64,000 nt of DNA from Elmis aenea (lineage: Eukaryota; Arthropoda; Insecta; Coleoptera; Elmidae), in contig CANTFG010000217.1 of the NCBI GenBank assembly GCA_947652605.1, forward strand, positions 1-64,000, read 5' to 3'. Of this stretch, positions 50,549 through 64,000 are shown one piece after another. Within the stretch, counting starts at the first letter, position 1, and each line of letters begins with the position of its first letter. A program made the position numbers and the translations under genes. Under the pieces are notes generated by a model. The model saw only the letters and a list, made by a program, of their open reading frames with translations. It ran no database searches and was not told the origin of the DNA.

Positions 50549-53500
50549 ATCACTGGAACAGTTTATCCATCGCCTCTTTACATGAATACAATTGTTTTGC
50601 ATATGTCTTTCAATGAGCTGGTTTTAATTTTTAATGATTTCCAAAAAATACCGTGCTTTAGTTCATACATATGTTCCTTGAGCGACTATTTCGAAACAAT
50701 TTTAATTATTGATTTGTATATCACAGAAACAGTTTATCCATCGCCTCTTTACATGAATACAATTGTTTTGCATATGTCTTTCAATGAGCTGGTTTTAATT
50801 TTTAATAATTTCCTAAAAATACCGTGCTTTAGTTAATACATATGTTCCTTGAGCGACTATTTCTAAACAATTTTAATTATTGATTTGTATATCACAGGAA
50901 CAGTTTATCCATCGCCTCTTTACATGAATACAATTGTTTTGCATATGTCTTTCAATGAGCTGGTTTTAATTTTTAATAATTTCCTAAAAATACAGTGCTT
51001 TAGTTAATACATATGTTCCTTGAGCGACTATTTCTAAACAATTTTAATTATTGATTTGTATATGACAGGAACAGTTTATCCATCGCCTTTTTACATGAAT
51101 ACAGTTGTTTTGCATATGTCTTTCAATGAGCTGGTTTTAATTTTTAATAATGTCTTAAAAATACCGTGCTTTAGTTAATACATATGTTCCTTGAGCGACT
51201 ATTTCGAAACAATTTTAATTATTGATTTGTATATCACAGGAACAGTTTATCCATCGCCTCTTTACATGAATACAATTGTTTTGCATATATCTTTCACTGA
51301 GCTGGTTTTAATTTTTAATAATTTCCTAAAAATACCGTGCTTTAGTTAATACATATGTTCCTTGAGCGACTATTTCGAAACAATTTTAATTATTGATTTG
51401 TATATCACAGAAACAGTTTATCCATCGTCTCTTTACATGAATACAATTGTATTGCATATGTCTTTCAATGAGCTGGTTTTAATTTTTAATAATTTCCTAA
51501 AAATACCGTGCTTTAGTTAATACATATGTTCCTTGAGCGACTATTTCGAAACAATTTTAATTATTGATTTGTATATCACAGGACAAGTTTATCCTTCGCA
51601 TCTTTACATGAATACAATTGTTTTGCATATGTCTTTCAATGAGCTGGTTATAATTTTTAATAATTTCCTAAAAATACCGTGCTTTAGTTAATACATATGT
51701 TCCTTGAGCGACTATTTTGAAACAATTTTAATTATTGATTTGTATATCACAGGAACAGTTTATCCATCGCCTCTTTATATGAATACAATTGTTTTGCATA
51801 TGTCTTTCAATGAGCTGGTTTTAATTTTTAATAATTTCCTAAAAATACAGTGCTTTAGTTAATACATATGTTCCTTGAGCGACTATTTCTAAACAATTTT
51901 AATTATTGATTTGTATATGACAGGAACAGTTTATCCATCGCCTTTTTACATGAATACAATTGTTTTGCATATGTCTTTCAATGAGCTGGTTTTAATTTTT
52001 AATAATGTCTTAAAAATACCGTGCTTTAGTTAATACATATGTTCCTTGAGCGACTATTTCGAAACAATTTTAATTATTGATTTGTATATCACAGAAACAG
52101 TTTATCCATCGCCTCTTTACATGAATACAATTGTTTTGCATATATCTTTCAATGAGCTGGTTTTAATTTTTAATAATTTCCTAAAAATACCGTGCTTTAG
52201 TTAATACATATGTTCCTTGAGCGACTATTTCGAAACAATTTTAATTATTGATTTGTATATCACAGAAACAGTTTATCCATCGCCTCTTTACATGAATACA
52301 ATTGTTTTGCATATGTCTTTCAATGAGCTGGTTTTAATTTTTAATAATGTCTTAAAAATACCGTGCTTTAGTTAATACATATGTTCCTTGAGCGACTATT
52401 TCGAAACAATTTTAATTATTGATTTGTATATCACAGGAACAGTTTATCCATCGCCTCTTTACATGAATACAATTGTTTTGCATATATCTTTCAATGAGCT
52501 GGTTTTAATTTTTAATAATTTCCTAAAAATACCGTGCTTTAGTTAATACATATGTTCCTTGAGCGACTATTTCGAAACAATTTTAATTATTGATTTGTAT
52601 ATCACAGAAACAGTTTATCCATCGTCTCTTTACATGAATACAATTGTATTGCATATGTCTTTCAATGAGCTGGTTTTAATTTTTAATAATTTCCTAAAAA
52701 TACCGTGCTTTAGTTAATACATATGTTCCTTGAGCGACTATTTCGAAACAATTTTAATTATTGATTTGTATATCACAGGACAAGTTTATCCTTCGCATCT
52801 TTACATGAATACAATTGTTTTGCATATGTCTTTCAATGAGCTGGTTTTAATTTTTAATAATTTCCTAAAAATACCGTGCTTTAGTTAATACATATGTTCC
52901 TTGAGCGACTATTTTGAAACAATTTTAATTATTGATTTGTATATCACAGGAACAGTTTATCCATCGCCTCTTTATATGAATACAATTGTTTTGCATATGT
53001 CTTTCAATGAGCTGGTTTTAATTTTTAATAATTTCCTAAAAATACAGTGCTTTAGTTAATACATATGTTCCTTGAGCGACTATTTCTAAACAATTTTAAT
53101 TATTGATTTGTATATGACAGGAACAGTTTATCCATCGCCTTTTTACATGAATACAATTGTTTTGCATATGTCTTTCAATGAGCTGGTTTTAATTTTTAAT
53201 AATGTCTTAAAAATACCGTGCTTTAGTTAATACATATGTTCCTTGAGCGACTATTTCGAAACAATTTTAATTATTGATTTGTATATCACAGGAACAGTTT
53301 ATCCATCGCCTTTTTACATGAATACAATTGTTTTGCATATGTCTTTCAATGAGCTGGTTTTAATTTTTAATAATGTCTTAAAAATACCGTGCTTTAGTTA
53401 ATACATATGTTCCTTGAGCGACTATTTCGAAACAATTTTAATTATTGATTTGTATATCACAGGAACAGTTTATCCATCGCCTCTTTACATGAATACAATT

Positions 53501-56500
53501 GTTTTGCATATGTCTTTCAATGAGCTGGTTTTAATTTTTAATAATTTCCTAAAAATACCGTGCTTTAGTTAATACATATGTTCCTTGAGCGACTATTTTG
53601 AAACAATTTTAATTATTGATTTGTATATCACAGGAACAGTTTATCCATCGCCTCTTTACATGAATACAATTGTTTTGCATATGTCTTTCAATGAGCTGGT
53701 TTTAATTTTTAATAATTTCCTAAAAATACCGTGCTTTAGTTAATACATATATTCCTTGAGCGACTATTTCTGAACAATTTTAATTATTGATTTGTATATC
53801 ACAGGAACAGTTTATCCATCGCCTCTTTACATGAATACAATTGTTTTGCATATGTCTTTCAAAGAGCTGGTTTTAATTTTTAATAATTTCCTAAAAATAC
53901 CGTGCTTTAGTTAATACATATGTTCCTTAAGCGACTATTTCGAAACAATTTCAATTATTGATTTGTATATCACTGGAACAGTTTATCCATCGCCTCTTTA
54001 CATGAATACAATTGTTTTGCATATGTCTTTCAATGAGCTGGTTTTAATTTTTAATGATTTCCAAAAAATACCGTGCTTTAGTTCATACATATGTTCCTTG
54101 AGCGACTATTTCGAAACAATTTTAATTATTGATTTGTATATCACAGAAACAGTTTATCCATCGCCTCTTTACATGAATACAATTGTTTTGCATATGTCTT
54201 TCAATGAGCTGGTTTTAATTTTTAATAATTTCCTAAAAATACCGTGCTTTAGTTAATACATATGTTCCTTGAGCGACTATTTCTAAACAATTTTAATTAT
54301 TGATTTGTATATCACAGGAACAGTTTATCCATCGCCTCTTTACATGAATACAATTGTTTTGCATATGTCTTTCAATGAGCTGGTTTTAATTTTTAATAAT
54401 TTCCTAAAAATACAGTGCTTTAGTTAATACATATGTTCCTTGAGCGACTATTTCTAAACAATTTTAATTATTGATTTGTATATGACAGGAACAGTTTATC
54501 CATCGCCTTTTTACATGAATACAATTGTTTTGCATATGTCTTTCAATGAGCTGGTTTTAATTTTTAATAATGTCTTAAAAATACCGTGCTTTAGTTAATA
54601 CATATGTTCCTTGAGCGACTATTTCGAAACAATTTTAATTATTGATTTGTATATCACAGGAACAGTTTATCCATCGCCTCTTTACATGAATACAATTGTT
54701 TTGCATATATCTTTCAATGAGCTGGTTTTAATTTTTAATAATTTCCTAAAAATACCGTGCTTTAGTTAATACATATGTTCCTTGAGCGACTATTTCGAAA
54801 CAATTTTAATTATTGATTTGTATATCACAGAAACAGTTTATCCATCGTCTCTTTACATGAATACAATTGTATTGCATATGTCTTTCAATGAGCTGGTTTT
54901 AATTTTTAATAATTTCCTAAAAATACCGTGCTTTAGTTAATACATATGTTCCTTGAGCGACTATTTCGAAACAATTTTAATTATTGATTTGTATATCACA
55001 GGACAAGTTTATCCTTCGCATCTTTACATGAATACAATTGTTTTGCATATGTCTTTCAATGAGCTGGTTTTAACTTTTAATAATTTCCTAAAAATACCGT
55101 GCTTTAGTTAATACATATGTTCCTTGAGCGACTATTTTGAAACAATTTTAATTATTGATTTGTATATCACAGGAACAGTTTATCCATCGCCTCTTTATAT
55201 AAATACAATTGTTTTGCATATGTCTTTCAATGAGCTGGTTTTAATTTTTAATAATTTCCTAAAAATACAGTGCTTTAGTTAATACATATGTTCCTTGAGC
55301 GACTATTTCTAAACAATTTTAATTATTGATTTGTATATGACAGGAACAGTTTATCCATCGCCTTTTTACATGAATACAATTGTTTTGCATATGTCTTTCA
55401 ATGAGCTGGTTTTAATTTTTAATAATGTCTTAAAAATACCGTGCTTTAGTTAATACATATGTTCCTTGAGCGACTATTTCGAAACAATTTTAATTATTGA
55501 TTTGTATATCACAGAAACAGTTTATCCATCGCCTCTTTACATGAATACAATTGTTTTGCATATATCTTTCAATGAGCTGGTTTTAATTTTTAATAATTTC
55601 CTAAAAATACCGTGCTTTAGTTAATACATATGTTCCTTGAGCGACTATTTCGAAACAATTTTAATTATTGATTTGTATATCACAGAAACAGTTTATCCAT
55701 CGCCTCTTTACATGAATACAATTGTTTTGCATATGTCTTTCAATGAGCTGGTTTTAATTTTTAATAATGTCTTAAAAATACCGTGCTTTAGTTAATACAT
55801 ATGTTCCTTGAGCGACTATTTCGAAACAATTTTAATTATTGATTTGTATATCACAGGAACAGTTTATCCATCGCCTCTTTACATGAATACAATTGTTTTG
55901 CATATATCTTTCAATGAGCTGGTTTTAATTTTTAATAATTTCCTAAAAATACCGTGCTTTAGTTAATACATATGTTCCTTGAGCGACTATTTCGAAACAA
56001 TTTTAATTATTGATTTGTATATCACAGAAACAGTTTATCCATCGTCTCTTTACATGAATACAATTGTATTGCATATGTCTTTCAATGAGCTGGTTTTAAT
56101 TTTTAATAATTTCCTAAAAATACCGTGCTTTAGTTAATACATATGTTCCTTGAGCGACTATTTCGAAACAATTTTAATTATTGATTTGTATATCACAGGA
56201 CAAGTTTATCCTTCGCATCTTTACATGAATACAATTGTTTTGCATATGTCTTTCTATGAGCTGGTTTTAATTTTTAATAATTTCCTAAAAATACCGTGCT
56301 TTAGTTAATACATATGTTCCTTGAGCGACTATTTTGAAACAATTTTAATTATTGATTTGTATATCACAGGAACAGTTTATCCATCGCCTCTTTATATGAA
56401 TACAATTGTTTTGCATATGTCTTTCAATGAGCTGGTTTTAATTTTTAATAATTTCCTAAAAATACAGTGCTTTAGTTAATACATATGTTCCTTGAGCGAC

Positions 56501-59500
56501 TATTTCTAAACAATTTTAATTATTGATTTGTATATGACAGGAACAGTTTATCCATCGCCTTTTTACATGAATACAATTGTTTTGCATATGTCTTTCAATG
56601 AGCTGGTTTTAATTTTTAATAATGTCTTAAAAATACCGTGCTTTAGTTAATACATATGTTCCTTGAGCGACTATTTCGAAACAATTTTAATTATTGATTT
56701 GTATATCACAGGAACAGTTTATCCATCGCCTTTTTACATGAATACAATTGTTTTGCATATGTCTTTCAATGAGCTGGTTTTAATTTTTAATAATGTCTTA
56801 AAAATACCGTGCTTTAGTTAATACATATGTTCCTTGAGCGACTATTTCGAAACAATTTTAATTATTGATTTGTATATCACAGGAACAGTTTATCCATCGC
56901 CTCTTTACATGAATACAATTGTTTTGCATATGTCTTTCAATGAGCTGGTTTTAATTTTTAATAATTTCCTAAAAATACCGTGCTTTAGTTAATACATATG
57001 TTCCTTGAGCGACTATTTTGAAACAATTTTAATTATTGATTTGTATATCACAGGAACAGTTTATCCATCGCCTCTTTACATGAATACAATTGTTTTGCAT
57101 ATGTCTTTCAATGAGCTGGTTTTAATTTTTAATAATTTCCTAAAAATACCGTGTTTTAGTTAATACATATATTCCTTGAGCGACTATTTCTGAACAATTT
57201 TAATTATTGATTTGTATATCACAGGAACAGTTTATCCATCGCCTCTTTACATGAATACAATTGTTTTGCATATGTCTTTCAAAGAGCTGGTTTTAATTTT
57301 TAATAATTTCCTAAAAATACCGTGCTTTAGTTAATACATATGTTCCTTAAGCGACTATTTCGAAACAATTTCAATTATTGATTTGTATATCACTGGAACA
57401 GTTTATCCATCGCCTCTTTACATGAATACAATTGTTTTGCATATGTCTTTCAATGAGCTGGTTTTAATTTTTAATGATTTCCAAAAAATACCGTGCTTTA
57501 GTTCATACATATGTTCCTTGAGCGACTATTTCGAAACAATTTTAATTATTGATTTGTATATCACAGAAACAGTTTATCCATCGCCTCTTTACATGAATAC
57601 AATTGTTTTGCATATGTCTTTCAATGAGCTGGTTTTAATTTTTAATAATGTCTTAAAAATACCGTGCTTTAGTTAATACATATGTTCCTTGAGCGACTAT
57701 TTCGAAACAATTTTAATTATTGATTTGTATATCACAGGAACAGTTTATCCATCGCCTCTTTACATGAATACAATTGTTTTGCATATATCTTTCAATGAGC
57801 TGGTTTTAATTTTTAATAATTTCCTAAAAATACCGTGCTTTAGTTAATACATATGTTCCTTGAGCGACTATTTCGAAACAATTTTAATTATTGATTTGTA
57901 TATCACAGAAACAGTTTATCCATCGTCTCTTTACATGAATACAATTGTATTGCATATGTCTTTCAATGAGCTGGTTTTAATTTTTAATAATTTCCTAAAA
58001 ATACCGTGCTTTAGTTAATACATATGTTCCTTGAGCGACTATTTCGAAACAATTTTAATTATTGATTTGTATATCACAGGACAAGTTTATCCTTCGCATC
58101 TTTACATGAATACAATTGTTTTGCATATGTCTTTCAATGAGCTGGTTTTAACTTTTAATAATTTCCTAAAAATACCGTGCTTTAGTTAATACATATGTTC
58201 CTTGAGCGACTATTTTGAAACAATTTTAATTATTGATTTGTATATCACAGGAACAGTTTATCCATCGCCTCTTTATATAAATACAATTGTTTTGCATATG
58301 TCTTTCAATGAGCTGGTTTTAATTTTTAATAATTTCCTAAAAATACAGTGCTTTAGTTAATACATATGTTCCTTGAGCGACTATTTCTAAACAATTTTAA
58401 TTATTGATTTGTATATGACAGGAACAGTTTATCCATCGCCTTTTTACATGAATACAATTGTTTTGCATATGTCTTTCAATGAGCTGGTTTTAATTTTTAA
58501 TAATGTCTTAAAAATACCGTGCTTTAGTTAATACATATGTTCCTTGAGCGACTATTTCGAAACAATTTTAATTATTGATTTGTATATCACAGAAACAGTT
58601 TATCCATCGCCTCTTTACATGAATACAATTGTTTTGCATATATCTTTCAATGAGCTGGTTTTAATTTTTAATAATTTCCTAAAAATACCGTGCTTTAGTT
58701 AATACATATGTTCCTTGAGCGACTATTTCGAAACAATTTTAATTATTGATTTGTATATCACAGAAACAGTTTATCCATCGCCTCTTTACATGAATACAAT
58801 TGTTTTGCATATGTCTTTCAATGAGCTGGTTTTAATTTTTAATAATGTCTTAAAAATACCGTGCTTTAGTTAATACATATGTTCCTTGAGCGACTATTTC
58901 GAAACAATTTTAATTATTGATTTGTATATCACAGGAACAGTTTATCCATCGCCTCTTTACATGAATACAATTGTTTTGCATATATCTTTCAATGAGCTGG
59001 TTTTAATTTTTAATAATTTCCTAAAAATACCGTGCTTTAGTTAATACATATGTTCCTTGAGCGACTATTTCGAAACAATTTTAATTATTGATTTGTATAT
59101 CACAGAAACAGTTTATCCATCGTCTCTTTACATGAATACAATTGTATTGCATATGTCTTTCAATGAGCTGGTTTTAATTTTTAATAATTTCCTAAAAATA
59201 CCGTGCTTTAGTTAATACATATGTTCCTTGAGCGACTATTTCGAAACAATTTTAATTATTGATTTGTATATCACAGGACAAGTTTATCCTTCGCATCTTT
59301 ACATGAATACAATTGTTTTGCATATGTCTTTCAATGAGCTGGTTTTAATTTTTAATAATTTCCTAAAAATACCGTGCTTTAGTTAATACATATGTTCCTT
59401 GAGCGACTATTTCTAAACAATTTTAATTATTGATTTGTATATCACAGGAACAGTTTATCCATCGCTTCTTTACATGAATACAATTGTTTTGCATATGTCT

Positions 59501-62500
59501 TTCAATGAGCTGGTTTTAATTTTTAATAATTTCCTAAAAATACCGTGCTTTAGTTAATACATATATTCCTTGAGCGACTATTTCTGAACAATTTTAATTA
59601 TTGATTTGTATATCACAGGAACAGTTTATCCATCGCCTCTTTACATGAATACAATTGTTTTGCATATGTCTTTCAAAGAGCTGGTTTTAATTTTTAATAA
59701 TTTCCTAAAAATACCGTGCTTTAGTTAATACATATGTTCCTTAAGCGACTATTTCGAAACAATTTCAATTATTGATTTGTATATCACTGGAACAGTTTAT
59801 CCATCGCCTCTTTACATGAATACAATTGTTTTGCATATGTCTTTCAATGAGCTGGTTTTAATTTTTAATGATTTCCAAAAAATACCGTGCTTTAGTTCAT
59901 ACATATGTTCCTTGAGCGACTATTTCGAAACAATTTTAATTATTGATTTGTATATCACAGAAACAGTTTATCCATCGCCTCTTTACATGAATACAATTGT
60001 TTTGCATATGTCTTTCAATGAGCTGGTTTTAATTTTTAATAATTTCCTAAAAATACCGTGCTTTAGTTAATACATATGTTCCTTGAGCGACTATTTCTAA
60101 ACAATTTTAATTATTGATTTGTATATTTCAGGAACAGTTTATCCATCGCCTCTTTACATGAATACAATTGTTTTGCATATGTCTTTCAATGAGCTGGTTT
60201 TAATTTTTAATGATTTCCAAAAAATACCGTGCTTTAGTTCATACATATGTTCCTTGAGCGACTATTTCGAAACAATTTTAATTATTGATTTGTATATCAC
60301 AGAAACAGTTTATCCATCGCCTCTTTACATGAATACAATTGTTTTGCATATGTCTTTCAATGAGCTGGTTTTAATTTTTAATAATGTCTTAAAAATACCG
60401 TGCTTTAGTTAATACATATGTTCCTTGAGCGACTATTTCGAAACAATTTTAATTATTGATTTGTATATCACAGGAACAGTTTATCCATCGCCTCTTTACA
60501 TGAATACAATTGTTTTGCATATATCTTTCAATGAGCTGGTTTTAATTTTTAATAATTTCCTAAAAATACCGTGCTTTAGTTAATACATATGTTCCTTGAG
60601 CGACTATTTCGAAACAATTTTAATTATTGATTTGTATATCACAGAAACAGTTTATCCATCGTCTCTTTACATGAATACAATTGTATTGCATATGTCTTTC
60701 AATGAGCTGGTTTTAATTTTTAATAATTTCCTAAAAATACCGTGCTTTAGTTAATACATATGTTCCTTGAGCGACTATTTCGAAACAATTTTAATTATTG
60801 ATTTGTATATCACAGGACAAGTTTATCCTTCGCATCTTTACATGAATACAATTGTTTTGCATATGTCTTTCAATGAGCTGGTTTTAACTTTTAATAATTT
60901 CCTAAAAATACCGTGCTTTAGTTAATACATATGTTCCTTGAGCGACTATTTTGAAACAATTTTAATTATTGATTTGTATATCACAGGAACAGTTTATCCA
61001 TCGCCTCTTTATATAAATACAATTGTTTTGCATATGTCTTTCAATGAGCTGGTTTTAATTTTTAATAATTTCCTAAAAATACAGTGCTTTAGTTAATACA
61101 TATGTTCCTTGAGCGACTATTTCTAAACAATTTTAATTATTGATTTGTATATGACAGGAACAGTTTATCCATCGCCTTTTTACATGAATACAATTGTTTT
61201 GCATATGTCTTTCAATGAGCTGGTTTTAATTTTTAATAATGTCTTAAAAATACCGTGCTTTAGTTAATACATATGTTCCTTGAGCGACTATTTCGAAACA
61301 ATTTTAATTATTGATTTGTATATCACAGAAACAGTTTATCCATCGCCTCTTTACATGAATACAATTGTTTTGCATATATCTTTCAATGAGCTGGTTTTAA
61401 TTTTTAATAATTTCCTAAAAATACCGTGCTTTAGTTAATACATATGTTCCTTGAGCGACTATTTCGAAACAATTTTAATTATTGATTTGTATATCACAGA
61501 AACAGTTTATCCATCGCCTCTTTACATGAATACAATTGTTTTGCATATGTCTTTCAATGAGCTGGTTTTAATTTTTAATAATGTCTTAAAAATACCGTGC
61601 TTTAGTTAATACATATGTTCCTTGAGCGACTATTTCGAAACAATTTTAATTATTGATTTGTATATCACAGGAACAGTTTATCCATCGCCTCTTTACATGA
61701 ATACAATTGTTTTGCATATATCTTTCAATGAGCTGGTTTTAATTTTTAATAATTTCCTAAAAATACCGTGCTTTAGTTAATACATATGTTCCTTGAGCGA
61801 CTATTTCGAAACAATTTTAATTATTGATTTGTATATCACAGAAACAGTTTATCCATCGTCTCTTTACATGAATACAATTGTATTGCATATGTCTTTCAAT
61901 GAGCTGGTTTTAATTTTTAATAATTTCCTAAAAATACCGTGCTTTAGTTAATACATATGTTCCTTGAGCGACTATTTCGAAACAATTTTAATTATTGATT
62001 TGTATATCACAGGACAAGTTTATCCTTCGCATCTTTACATGAATACAATTGTTTTGCATATGTCTTTCTATGAGCTGGTTTTAATTTTTAATAATTTCCT
62101 AAAAATACCGTGCTTTAGTTAATACATATGTTCCTTGAGCGACTATTTTGAAACAATTTTAATTATTGATTTGTATATCACAGGAACAGTTTATCCATCG
62201 CCTCTTTATATGAATACAATTGTTTTGCATATGTCTTTCAATGAGCTGGTTTTAATTTTTAATAATTTCCTAAAAATACAGTGCTTTAGTTAATACATAT
62301 GTTCCTTGAGCGACTATTTCTAAACAATTTTAATTATTGATTTGTATATGACAGGAACAGTTTATCCATCGCCTTTTTACATGAATACAATTGTTTTGCA
62401 TATGTCTTTCAATGAGCTGGTTTTAATTTTTAATAATGTCTTAAAAATACCGTGCTTTAGTTAATACATATGTTCCTTGAGCGACTATTTCGAAACAATT

Positions 62501-64000
62501 TTAATTATTGATTTGTATATCACAGGAACAGTTTATCCATCGCCTTTTTACATGAATACAATTGTTTTGCATATGTCTTTCAATGAGCTGGTTTTAATTT
62601 TTAATAATGTCTTAAAAATACCGTGCTTTAGTTAATACATATGTTCCTTGAGCGACTATTTCGAAACAATTTTAATTATTGATTTGTATATCACAGGAAC
62701 AGTTTATCCATCGCCTCTTTACATGAATACAATTGTTTTGCATATGTCTTTCAATGAGCTGGTTTTAATTTTTAATAATTTCCTAAAAATACCGTGCTTT
62801 AGTTAATACATATGTTCCTTGAGCGACTATTTTGAAACAATTTTAATTATTGATTTGTATATCACAGGAACAGTTTATCCATCGCCTCTTTACATGAATA
62901 CAATTGTTTTGCATATGTCTTTCAATGAGCTGGTTTTAATTTTTAATAATTTCCTAAAAATACCGTGTTTTAGTTAATACATATATTCCTTGAGCGACTA
63001 TTTCTGAACAATTTTAATTATTGATTTGTATATCACAGGAACAGTTTATCCATCGCCTCTTTACATGAATACAATTGTTTTGCATATGTCTTTCAAAGAG
63101 CTGGTTTTAATTTTTAATAATTTCCTAAAAATACCGTGCTTTAGTTAATACATATGTTCCTTAAGCGACTATTTCGAAACAATTTCAATTATTGATTTGT
63201 ATATCACTGGAACAGTTTATCCATCGCCTCTTTACATGAATACAATTGTTTTGCATATGTCTTTCAATGAGCTGGTTTTAATTTTTAATGATTTCCAAAA
63301 AATACCGTGCTTTAGTTCATACATATGTTCCTTGAGCGACTATTTCGAAACAATTTTAATTATTGATTTGTATATCACAGAAACAGTTTATCCATCGCCT
63401 CTTTACATGAATACAATTGTTTTGCATATGTCTTTCAATGAGCTGGTTTTAATTTTTAATAATTTCCTAAAAATACCGTGCTTTAGTTAATACATATGTT
63501 CCTTGAGCGACTATTTCTAAACAATTTTAATTATTGATTTGTATATCACAGGAACAGTTTATCCATCGCCTCTTTACATGAATACAATTGTTTTGCATAT
63601 GTCTTTCAATGAGCTGGTTTTAATTTTTAATAATTTCCTAAAAATACAGTGCTTTAGTTAATACATATGTTCCTTGAGCGACTATTTCTAAACAATTTTA
63701 ATTATTGATTTGTATATGACAGGAACAGTTTATCCATCGCCTTTTTACATGAATACAATTGTTTTGCATATGTCTTTCAATGAGCTGGTTTTAATTTTTA
63801 ATAATGTCTTAAAAATACCGTGCTTTAGTTAATACATATGTTCCTTGAGCGACTATTTCTAAACAATTTTAATTATTGATTTGTATATCACAGGAACAGT
63901 TTATCCATCGCCTCTTTACATGAATACAATTGTTTTGCATATGTCTTTCAAAGAGCTGGTTTTAATTTTTAATAATTTCCTAAAAATACCGTGCTTTAGT
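50549..64000. repeat. 20-mer higher-order repeats with an internal 7-mer
   Basis: Landmark stop-less units at 50549, 53969, 57389, 59783 and 63203 give spacings of 3420, 3420, 2394 and 3420 bp, that is 20, 20, 14 and 20 units. Inside each 20-mer the run starting at the TATATCTTT unit and passing through the GTATTGC and ACAAG/TTCGCATC units is duplicated at 1197 bp (51233 and 52430), so the 20-mer contains a 7-mer duplication. The third copy has lost six units. The array continues past the window end. Confidence 0.87.
60125..60295. repeat. Chimeric satellite monomer
   Basis: The head of this unit has the rare ATTTCAGG form (otherwise seen at about 50035), but its middle and end carry TTTCCAAAAAA and AGTTCATAC, which belong to the TCACTGG-type unit. 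One unit thus joins halves of two monomer classes, a sign of exchange or conversion inside a unit. Confidence 0.75.

Noticed and set aside
1..64000. Identity with primate alpha satellite because of the 171-bp unit
   Set aside because: The monomer sequence shows no resemblance that I can recognise, and the associated transposons point to an arthropod. The shared length is probably convergent.
1..64000. A CENP-B box in the monomer (TTTCGAAACAATTTTA region)
   Set aside because: Only the TTCGnnnnA half fits; the CGGG part is absent, and many units have TTTCTAAAC, which breaks even that half.
18693..64000. Hidden genes, tRNA or rRNA genes in the long satellite stretch
   Set aside because: Every landmark keeps 171-bp phase with no interruption, so there is no room for any non-satellite sequence.

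Overview
This is eukaryotic repeat DNA, almost certainly from an arthropod and probably an insect. It is one long satellite array broken by three transposable elements, and I found no host gene. The arthropod call rests on the passengers: an internally deleted piggyBac-family element, two decayed mariner copies, and a Ty3/Gypsy-type LTR element primed by tRNA-Lys with an arthropod-style gag N-terminus. The sequence does not identify the species.

Satellite: the unit is 171 bp, about 28% GC by hand count, and repeats head to tail from base 1 to base 64000. Both array ends lie outside the window. After removing the three insertions and their 4-bp target duplications, about 54.5 kb remains, or roughly 318.7 units. 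Phase checks between landmark units give exact multiples of 171 everywhere except for one inserted base near 50155. Monomers carry shared diagnostic variants and recur in the same order, so this is a higher-order repeat (HOR) array. I traced a 26-mer pair (left, 4446 bp without insertions), a 13-mer pair (23.7-28.1 kb), a 9-mer pair (32.6-35.7 kb), an adjacent 27-mer pair (35.7-44.9 kb), a 7-mer re-duplication (43.7-45.8 kb) and 20-mers (50.5-64 kb). The overall look is that of a centromeric or pericentromeric satellite; that role is inferred.

Insertions, all in the first 18.7 kb: (1) 2357-3631, a 1275-bp TTAA element with perfect 19-bp inverted ends and only the C-terminal part of a piggyBac transposase, frameshifted. 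(2) 6869-9573, a 2705-bp TTAA element with different ends that holds a long hairpin and two broken mariner copies in head-to-head orientation, and no recognisable piggyBac transposase. (3) 13178-18692, a 5515-bp LTR element with two 1092-bp LTRs differing at one base that I found, a tRNA-Lys primer site, a gag-only ORF and no pol, so a young non-autonomous element. All three lie within monomer positions 114-133, and each has an intact empty site in a paralogous monomer elsewhere in the array.

From 18693 to 64000 there is satellite only. The repeated 97-codon frames there are a by-product of the unit being exactly 57 codons long and do not look like genes.
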